Below, one piece after another: positions 36,214 through 44,700 of a DNA stretch of 64,000 bases. The DNA comes from Cyanophora paradoxa (taxonomy: Eukaryota > Glaucocystophyceae > Cyanophorales > Cyanophoraceae): assembly GCA_004431415.1 (NCBI GenBank), contig QPMI01000063.1:153210-217209 (forward strand). The letters run 5' to 3'. A program made the translations under genes and the position numbers. Numbering within the stretch: the stretch's first letter is position 1; each line of letters starts with the position of its first letter. The notes beneath the pieces were generated by a model that saw nothing but the letters and a program-made list of their open reading frames with translations, searched no databases and had not been told where the DNA came from.

Positions 36214-36332
36214 GCGCGCGGGGGACTGCCGCGTATACGGTATACGTATGCGAAGCGAAATCTATAGCTAGTACTATTTGGCTGTGACTCCTGTGAGATC
36301 GGGATTTCGAATTCGGGTCCTCCTTCGGAAGT

Positions 36333-36580
36333 ACCGTAGAACACTTAATTAATGCGCCCGATATTAATGCGTTTTTGGACCCGGACCCCTCGTGTGGCTA
36401 ATAATGCGCCCCCGAATTAATGCGTTTTGAAGCTTTTTGGCCGCGGTTGGGGGGTACATAATGCAGTTTCTTAGCGTTTCGATATTAATGCGCCCCCGAA
36501 TTAATGCGTTTTGCTGCCGGAAAACGCATTAATTCGGGGGCGCATTAATTAAGTGCGCGCATTACTTAAGTGTTCTACGT
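36333..36580. mobile_element. MITE-like element, family B, copy 1 (word CGCATTAAT)
   Basis: Terminal inverted repeats ACCGTAGAACACTTAA...TTAAGTGTTCTACG enclose at least seven CGCATTAAT/ATTAATGCG words in both orientations, several as CGCATTAATTCGGGGGCGC. No ORF. It sits about 120 bp upstream of the start codon of paralog 2. Copy 2 at 39814-40188 is its near-identical reverse complement. Confidence 0.85.
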
Positions 36581-37236
36581 TAGTACTAGTAGTTGGACCG
36601 CAGAGTCGGCGCAGCCTGCCAGGCTGGCGCCGGCAGACCGCCGACCGACGATCGCGGCGCCGACCGACTCTAGTACGGCGACGGTCGCGAATCACGAGAT
36701 TCACGACTAGAGCTCGCGATCGGTTAACGTTTGGCCGGGCAAGCGGATCCGGATCGCCGCGTCGCCGCGGCGCGATTCGCGATTCGCGATCGGTGGGGCC
36801 CCAGCCGGGCCGGCCCCGCCCGGGCCCGCCGCGGCCGCCGGCCGCCGCGCGCGGCCCGGGCCCCGGCCGGGCCCGGGCTTGGCAGCCTGCCAGCCTGGCT
36901 GCTGGGCCCTGGCAGGCTGGGCCGGGCACCGGGGCCCGGCCCGCCGCGCCGCCCGGGCCGTGCACCGTGCACGTGGCCTCCCGCGGCCGGGGCCCGGGCC
37001 CCGCGGCCAGGCCGGGCCTGGCCGGCGGCGGGCCGGGCGGCGCCAGAAGTTGCATCTGGCCCCAGATTCCCCAGAACCAGCCTGGCAGCCGGCCCGGCCC
37101 GGCCGGGCCGAGTCATAAGTCAATTGCAAGGTCAAAAAAAAGACCGTAGTACAGTACTACAAGGCTAGTACGTGGTAAATAATTGCCGTAAATTGCCGAG
37201 AGGCCGAACTCGAGCTTGACTCCGAGGCTCAGTACC
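36581..37236. other. GC-rich non-coding spacer
   Basis: A mosaic of CCGGGCC and CTGGCAGCC words with no supported gene. Confidence 0.5.
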
Positions 37237-37500
37237 CCGTCGGGCACTAAATTACCGCGGCATAAATTACCGCGTTTTAAAACCCGGCCCGCCATAGAGG
37301 AAAATACCGCAGTACCAAATTACCGCGTTTTTTACAAATTTGAGGCTTGTATGGGGCGGTAATTACAGGGGATACTGTATGGGGCGACATCTCAGCAGCA
37401 AATTACCGCGGGACCAAATTACCGCGTTTTAACAAATTCTCGGCGCGGTAATTTGGTACCGCGGTAATTAAGTGGGCGCGGTATTTATGTGTTCTACGGT
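37237..37500. mobile_element. MITE-like element, family C, copy 1 (word CGCGGTAATTT)
   Basis: Ends CCGTCGGGCACTAAATTACC and (inverted) CCGTAGAACACATAAATACC. At least eight AAATTACCGCG/CGCGGTAATTT words occur in both orientations, with a central AGGCTTGTATGGGGCGG. No ORF. The reverse complement recurs at 39488-39750 at roughly 94% identity by eye. Confidence 0.85.
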
Positions 37501-37836
37501 AACTCACAGTGAGCTCCGATTCTGAGCCTCCGAGGCTCCGACTCCGATGCATTCAAGATTATGCGCATGCGTTGTTTTTACGTTTTCCGGTGAATCCGGT
37601 CCTAATTTACTCCTAAATTCTCCTAATTCGGATTCCGTCCAATGCCGACGCTCAAACCGTCAAACGCCAGCCTCTTGCAGCTGAGAACCTGGGCCGGCGG
37701 TACCAAGTACCAGTAAAGCTGAACCGTTGAACGCGAGTTCAACGGTTCATGATCATGAAAATTACTAAAGTTATAACTAGCTATAGTAAGCCGCCTGCAG
37801 CCGCCTGCACTGCGGCAGCTATTCGGCTGCTGAGGG

Positions 37837-38179
37837 CGTTTTCCCCATGCGCGGCGACTTGGAATTAGGTAATTCGGTAATTAGGGGTCTTTCGTCGACG
37901 AGGGGAGGGGTACGGCCTCAAAACTAGTTCTGGACAGGCCAAGCTAATTAGCCGGAAGTTCCCGGAACTCGAGGAGGTCCGGCCCCGGCGACCCGACCCG
38001 CGGGTCGCGGGTCCAGGTTTTAGGACCCGGGCCGGAGCCCTACCGGCCCGACCTCCTCGAATTCCAAGCTAATTAGATTTTTACCGGTTCGAGGATCGTC
38101 CGCAAAAAAAGGTGCGTGTTCGACCTAATTACCTAATTACCTAATTCCCGACTACGGCAAGTCCTACATGGGGAAAACG
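37837..38179. mobile_element. MITE-like element, family G (word TAATTAGG)
   Basis: Terminal inverted repeat CGTTTTCCCCATG...CATGGGGAAAACG. Subterminal GGAATTAGGTAATT arrays on the left mirror CCTAATTACCTAATTACC on the right. Internal AAGCTAATTAG and GAGGAGGTCCGG/CCTCCTCG pairs are also present. No ORF. Confidence 0.75.
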
Positions 38180-38503
38180 GCCTGAACTTCGGAATTTCGG
38201 CATACTATGATAACCTCGCGGCGCCGAATATTTGAAACTGCCAGAATTGTGCAGATGTATGGCATAAGAGGGATTGGTCACCTCACTGAGTCAGTCGGCC
38301 AATTTGGTGAGTCAATGATGACTCAGTCGGGTCAGTCAGACCCTCTGACTTTGACTGACAGTGACTGAACCCAGCCCTAGTATATATATATGCATGTCTG
38401 CAGACTGCACTGCAGGCCCGAGGCCGCGGAGCCGGGCCCTCACTGGCCCCTCAGCCGGCCCGGAGGGCTTCTTGTTCAATGAGTGTTCTACCGTATTACG
38501 TTG

Positions 38504-38505
<2 letters not shown>

Positions 38506-38582
<77 letters not shown>
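38506..38582. repeat. (TA)n microsatellite
   Basis: About 38 uninterrupted TA units. It lies in non-coding DNA between paralogs 2 and 3, in a stretch (38,180-39,096) that otherwise holds only short ATCATGATCATG palindromes and no gene. Confidence 0.97.
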
Positions 38583-38585
<3 letters not shown>

Positions 38586-39096
38586 ATATCCATGATCATC
38601 GCGCCATGATCATGATGGCCCAGTGCCATTGGCCATGATCATGATGGGTCATTAATATTTGATTTATGGCATGCCTCCGGGCCTCCGGCACTGGACCGGC
38701 AGTCTCCGGGATAAACTGCCAGGCTGGTATGATATTTCATACTACTGCCAGTCTACTGGTATGCCATGATGCCATGATGAGTCTATGATGTATACGTAGC
38801 TATAGAATAATCATGATGGCACGATCATGATCATGATTCATGACATGATCAGGTCGGTGGTACGGACTATACCCCTAGCTACCGGTATAGCCTATAGGCT
38901 ATACTATGATAGACCGTCGGACGGTGCTCTTACTAAGTTATCTTAGTTATTTTGCTTTTTTGTCTTTATGCCCCCTGGGCAGCCCCCGCACTGGGCCCGC
39001 AGTGCTGGTGTCTACTAGTAGACTCTAGAGACTGTGGCCGGTAATTCACCAAAAAAAGGTCCGTATATATTACGTATATATTTCTTGGGCCAGTAC

Positions 39097-39338
39097 TACT
39101 GTAAACGTACGAATTTCCGCCAGCGTTTAATTTCGACTATATTCGCCAGACCCTCGCGCTGTCGAATATTTGACACTGGCGAATTAAGCCTTTGTATCGA
39201 GAGAAGGGTACCAGCGGCTGACCTCTCTATGGCGAAGTCGCAGGGTGTCGAAATCAAGACGCTGGCGGACTAATTTTCGACAGAATTTTCGGGTTTTGTC
39301 GAATTAAAGTGCTGGCGGATATTAGTACGTTTACAGTA
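39097..39338. mobile_element. MITE-like element, family F (word CGCCAG/CTGGCG)
   Basis: Ends TACTGTAAACGTACGAATTT and (inverted) TACTGTAAACGTACTAATAT. CGCCAG words on the left are mirrored by CTGGCG words on the right, interleaved with TCGAAT/ATTCGAC. No ORF. Confidence 0.75.
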
Positions 39339-39487
39339 CCGAACACTGTGACAGTAGTACTAGCACTGCCGCAGACAGGCCCGCGGGGCCCCGCCGCGCC
39401 GCGGCGGCCCCCGCGGCCCCCGCGCTGCACTTGGCCCAGCCTGAGTACTAGTACTTACTGCTCAGTAGTAGAGTCAGTACTACCGGT

Positions 39488-39750
39488 ACCGTAGAACACA
39501 TAAATACCGCGCCCACTTAATTACCGCGGTACCAAATTACCGCGCCGAGAATTTGTTAAAACGCGGTAATTTGGTCCCGCGGTAATTTGTTGCTGAGAGC
39601 TCGCCCCATACAGTACCCCCCCAAATACCGCCCCATACAAGCCTCAAATTTGTAAAAACGCGGTAATTTGGTACCGCGGTATTTTGCTCTCTGGCGGGCC
39701 GCGTTTTTAAACGCGGTAATTTATGCCGCGGTAATTTAGTGCCCGACGGT
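39488..39750. mobile_element. MITE-like element, family C, copy 2 (inverted)
   Basis: It is the reverse complement of 37237-37500 over the full length, with a few small differences such as GAGCTCGCCCC against GATGTCGCCCC. Both ends are intact. Confidence 0.85.
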
Positions 39751-39813
39751 AGTTGTGACTCGTCTAACTTGTGAGTCACTACTGAGTACTACCGTATATA
39801 CGTATTACGTAGT

Positions 39814-40188
39814 ACCGTAGAACACTTAAGTAATGCGCGCACTTAATTAATGCGCATGCGCCCCCGAATTAATGCGCCCCCCGGCCACACTGCCGCCACA
39901 GCCTCTAGTCTACTCCAGCTGCGGCTGAGCTGCCCAGCACTGTGGGGGCGTGTACGGTATACAGGCAAAAATGCGTTTTCCGGCAGCAAAACGCATTAAT
40001 TCGGGGGCGCATTAATATCGAAACGCTAAGAAACTGCAGTATGTACCCCCCAACCGCGGCCAAAAAGCTTCAAAACGCATTAATTCGGTGGCGCATTATT
40101 AGCTATATATATATAGGGGTCCCGGGTCCGGCCCGTCCGGGTCCAAAAACGCATTAATATCGGGCGCATTAATTATGTGTTTTACGGT
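39814..40188. mobile_element. MITE-like element, family B, copy 2 (inverted, with insertion)
   Basis: It is the reverse complement of 36333-36580, interrupted after CCGAATTAATGCG by about 100 bp of unrelated GC-rich sequence. That insert is flanked by AATGCG on both sides, a possible target duplication. A short TA run and CCGGGTCC expansion lie near the right end. Confidence 0.85.
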
Positions 40189-40300
40189 ACGCCGTACGGT
40201 GGGGCGCGCGGCGATTCTTCTCGGCCCGAGTCGGCGGCGGACCTCCCGGAGTCCCGTGACTCCCGTAGCAGCTGAGCCGTAGGGCCGTACTACGGTAGCG

Positions 40301-40635
40301 TACTGTAGAATGCAAAACTTTATTAGTCTGAAATATTTATTAGTCCGGGGTTTTGGCATCTTTATTACCTAGTAAATATTTATGACTTGGCGCTGAGAGC
40401 TTTATCAGCGGCCTTTATTAGGGGGTGCCTCCCGCCCCCGACCCCCCTCCCCAGGTCGCGCACTGTGCTCACAGCTCTCGGTGGCATGCTTTTCCTGCGC
40501 TGCGCTACTCATGGCTGCGCCGACTAGGCTGAAGGGTCTACCCCCTCTTTATTAGTCTAAAATCTTTATTAGAGCGGCCTGGCAACTTTAGTAATAAAAA
40601 TATCCCTCATAATAACTATTTTGCATTCTACAGTA
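40301..40635. mobile_element. MITE-like element, family D (word CTTTATTAG)
   Basis: Terminal inverted repeat TACTGTAGAATGCAAAA...TTTTGCATTCTACAGTA. CTTTATTAG(TCT) words occur near both ends with a GC-rich unique centre. No ORF. Confidence 0.8.
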
Positions 40636-40827
40636 CTACGGACCAGTCTACGGACCAGACTACGGTACTTTGGTACGGTAGACCTGCTGAGCGAACGTCT
40701 TATGATCAATGATCATAAGTTAGGCCGCCATACTATGAATTTAGAGCGAACGTTAGCCTGGCACGGTTAGGCCGCCATATATAGCTATAGATCGATATCT
40801 AGAGCGAACGCCGTGTGACGTCTCATG

Positions 40828-40937
40828 GTCTGGACTCTGGAGTCCGACGGTCTGGAGTGACAGTGGAGTCCGAGTGGAGTCTGGACTCTGTGGAGTCCGA
40901 CGGTCTGGACTCTGGAGTCTGGACTCTGGAGTCTGGG
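40828..40937. repeat. Minisatellite of CTGGAGTCCGACGGT / CTGGACT units
   Basis: Irregular tandem units of about 12-15 bp (TCTGGACTCTGGAGTCCGA and variants) occur in non-coding DNA. Just upstream (40,690-40,800) AGCGAACG and TAGGCCGCCATA alternate two or three times. Confidence 0.75.
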
Positions 40938-41029
40938 GCCCTGGGCCGGCCCCGGCCGGGGGCTCTACCGTAGTACTAGTACTAGTAGTATAGGCTTAGT
41001 AGGCTGTAGCCTGTAGGCTGTAGGTAAAG

Positions 41030-41519
41030 TTGCAAGCCAGCAGCCATTTTTTTTTTTTTTGAAGTTTGTGGTGTCATTCCTTACATGCACACCACCCCAC
41101 CGTCCGTCACATCCACCGGCACGAGGGCTACTCTACTACTGTGAGCGGGTACGTCGTAGTCCAACTAACTATGTGTCCGGTCTTGCCGAGCCAGTTCTCC
41201 CAGAGCTGATTGTACCCTTCAGACATAATCCTCCGGAGCCTCCAATGGGGCCGCAGCTGAAGATGCGTGTGTCCACAGTCGTGAGTCTTCGGCATGATGT
41301 ACCCAGTTGCACGGTCCTAGTTGCTTGCTTGATGGCTCCTATGCTTGGCCGTGTTGGGACCAGGAGCTCGGTACCCCTTGCGGGGCCCCGAGGTCGGGGT
41401 TTCTCCGGGATTTGAAGCGGGTTCGGTAGTTCCGGTCCGGATTCGAACCGGGGTCCTCTGAGCGGTAAGGCCGACACCTTATCCACTCGACTATGCCTCC
41501 CCTTGCAAGCCAGCAGCCA
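41030..41519 (-). mobile_element. tRNA-derived SINE with 17-bp target-site duplication
   Basis: A 456-bp body (41047-41502) lies on the minus strand. It starts GGGGAGGCATAGTCGAGTGG and ends in a 14-nt poly-A (poly-T at 41047-41060 on +). The target duplication TTGCAAGCCAGCAGCCA is identical at 41030-41046 and 41503-41519. Near the 5' end are pol III boxes: A box TAGTCGAGTGG (41493-41483) and B box GGTTCGAATCC (41449-41439), giving a tRNA-Arg-like half. The acceptor and anticodon stems do not pair, so it is not a functional tRNA. The perfect duplication indicates a recent insertion. The remaining body matches no family I know. Confidence 0.93.
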
Positions 41520-41715
41520 GCAAAGTACAAATTAAGTTCCGAAGTTCAACGGTTGCAAAGTTGTAGGCTGCCAGCACTGCGGCAGCAGCTGGCAGCCAGC
41601 AGCCGCAGTAGTCTAGACTCTTGAGTCTGAGTCTAGACTCTGAGATCTAGACGCTCAGAGTCTATAGCTAGATCTAGACGCCCGCGCCGTGGCCGCGCGC
41701 ACGGCGAAGTCGAAG

Positions 41716-44700
41716 ATGGCCATGGGTCGTGAGAGCCCGGCCACACGCGCGCTCCTAGCGCTTGCTATCGCGCTCCTGGCCGCCGCCTTCTCCGGCGTGT
41801 CGGCCGGCGCAACCGGTGCGCGCGCTTGTCCAGCTGTAACCGTACTCGAAGTTGAAGTTGCGCTGCGCAGCCGAGTACCACATCCGCACGCTGTACAATG
41901 ACGGCCTCAACCAGGCGGCCACCGCCAACCCGACGCTCAAGCGGGCGGGGGCGGCCAGCGTGTACTACAAGGACCCCTCGGGCAACGCCCGGATGCTCAT
42001 CCACGGCGGCCAGAAGGGCGGCAGCGGAGACGCGTTCGAGGAGTGGCGGCCACACGATCTTGTAACAGATCCGCAAAATCCCAACAACAAACTGTGGAAC
42101 TATCAAAACGAGGCGGGGGTGACGAAGATGCAGGCTGTCACTGCAGCGCTTCTCGACGACTTCTGGTCCGCAGACATCAGTGCGTTTGACCTTCGATATA
42201 GTAATATAGATCATGACTTTTTTGGAGACATTTATGATGCGGCTGTTTGTTTAGACAGCTAATGTGGGGAAAACGCAGGCGGCGGCCCTATCTCGGTCTG
42301 GTCGTTCACGAAGGCGCCGCTCACTGCGCCGAACGCAACGATCTGGTCGCACTGCGCCTGGGACGAGGTCGTCGGCGAGTCCAGCAGGATCTACTGCGGC
42401 GGCGGCGTCTCGGGCGTCAAGTACGATCTGTTGAATTCGGGTGATGAAACTTCGCCGAAGGTCCCCTACTATCCGCTCTCCTCGGACAAGTTCTACAGCG
42501 TGGACACCAGCCTGGGAACGATCACCGAGCTCGCGCCCATCCCTAACGGTGGCGTCTACGGCGCGTGCATGACTGCCTTCGAAGATGGCGTCTGGGTACA
42601 TTTATCTCACATAATCATACTGCCTACAATCATTTTAGTCAATTTTTCGCACCTCTCAGATTGTGGGGGGGCGTACGGGGTTACCGGATGGAACCTCCGG
42701 CAACAATATCAACATATACCGGTGCGCGCGGCGCTTATCGATTACTGCAAACGTTTCTGAAGATTCATAACGGTACCGAAATTGTGCAGGTACAACATCA
42801 CGAACGGCACGTGGGAGACGATTCTCGATTTTCCCAACCCTCCGGATTACGCTGGGGGAAATGTGGACACGACCACGTTGGGGAATAAAGTTCACAAAAA
42901 TGCCTTCATGAGCTGCGCGCGCGACGGTCCGATATGCCGGAGCTCGAGTTTTCTATGTGTAACTTCAACCTTCGTTAACACACCATGATCACAGGAAAGA
43001 ACTGGTACGTCGTTGGTGGCATCGACTTGGACAGAGCACTCGACTTCGATTTTGCGTCTCCCGCATCAGCGATATTGATGGATCCAAACGCGAGCCCCGC
43101 GGCCGCATCCAGGATGAACGCCCTCTTGTGCGCGAATTCGTTTACGCTGGATTTCGCGTACCATCTTTCATTTCATTTATTAATAGTGCGACGCCGGCCC
43201 GGCATCGCATGCGCAGCGTCATCGACTTGCAAGCTCGCAACATGTCGGAGCACCTCGACGTCTGGCCCAGGCCATCGGAAACGAAGACGTTGACGTCAAG
43301 CACAGCCGCTGCGGCAGCACTAGAACTAACGGAAGTCGATGACACTTACGCGGCGGCCCTTGAAGCGCCGTATGTCGGGATTTGCAACAACAAGCTCTTT
43401 ATGTACAGCCTCGTCTCTTTCAGCGGGTGGTCCGGCATAGAGAACGTCGGAAATATGTCCAAAGAGGGGAGCTGGACCGGCGACGCAACCGTTGCGGTTT
43501 ACGATCCACAGAGTGCGCAGCGGGTGAATTCGAAGTAGGCTATACTATATTCTTTGAGCATATGCGTTTGCGTGAAATATATACCGTTCCCGCTGATTGC
43601 CTTGCATTAATTGCAAAATCCGATCACAGCCGGCAACGTGACCAACCTCAAGACCGCCCCGTCGAGCATGGTGTACCTGGACACCAGCTTCCCGTCCCCC
43701 GGCCAGATGACCTTCGGCACAACGGACACGGCGGTCACCTGGACGGCGGGCACTGACTTCATCAACGACAAGGCGACCTCGCAGGCGGCGCTGACGAGCA
43801 CTGCGCTCACAAGCGCTCATCGGAAGCGCCCCCTCTTGGCGTTCGGGGCGAGTGCGTACGACGGTGACTGCAACATGTGCGCGTTTTGTAACATACTTTT
43901 CTTTGTTTGCGCAAGCCACGCTCACAATGCACCCGGCACGTTGCAGATACGTGGTTGGAGGCTACCGAAGCCGACGAATCGACACCACGCGGACCTGCAC
44001 GGCGAAAACGCTGTCAAGGGTTATACCGGTGTCTAAGGGTGTCGATGGAAACGGCGACCCTATCTTGGAAGACCATACCTTCTCGGCCACTGGCTTTGCA
44101 ACAACCTGCCCGGCCCTGACCAGCCCGGCGGCGTGGGTGCGGTCCGAGGCGTGGGGAATGCGCCGTGCGTGGTCCCCGCTGTAGATCAACAAACTACGAT
44201 TTTCCCCGCGCGCGTGAGCGCTGACGGCTGCGCCTTCGCGATCGTACGGCAGTGTTCACTGGGCCGCTCGCACCGCAGCCGACTCGGCCGCCGACGCCGA
44301 CGCCCAGCCAGACGCCCAGCCCGTCTCCCACGCCGTCGCAAACGCCTTCTCCGTCCCCCACGCCTACGCCGTCTCCGACTCCGGCGCCCGAGCCCGAGCC
44401 CACGCCGACCCCCGTCGTCGAGGTCACGACCCCGGGCCCGGGCCCGGTCGACTCCAGCTCTCCTCCCACTGGAGGCTCGTGCTCGGTCTCCCCGCTCTCC
44501 GCCCAGGCGGCCCTCGACAAGGTCACGGTAAGCCAGTCTTGAGCACTCGTGACTAATTATATAAGCCCGTGCACGACAACGTAAATCGAGCCCTCGTCTC
44601 AAATCAGCCTGCAGGTGACATGCTCTGGCTGGCAGTCCGCGTCTACTCCCCTCGTGTGAGCAGCCTGACAGCTGCATACATATCAGCAAAATTGCTTTGA

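Noticed and set aside
36549-37168. Overlapping long ORFs on both strands (130-198 codons)
   Set aside because: They arise from CCGGGCC/CTGGCAGCC low-complexity sequence, have no motif and no splice context, and are flanked by MITE-like elements.
38336-38629. 97-codon minus-strand ORF with alternating Ile and Tyr
   Set aside because: It is the (TA)n microsatellite read in frame.
41400-41502. Functional tRNA gene on the minus strand
   Set aside because: A and B boxes are present, but the acceptor and anticodon stems do not pair and the sequence continues into a poly-A-tailed body with target duplication. It is the head of a SINE.
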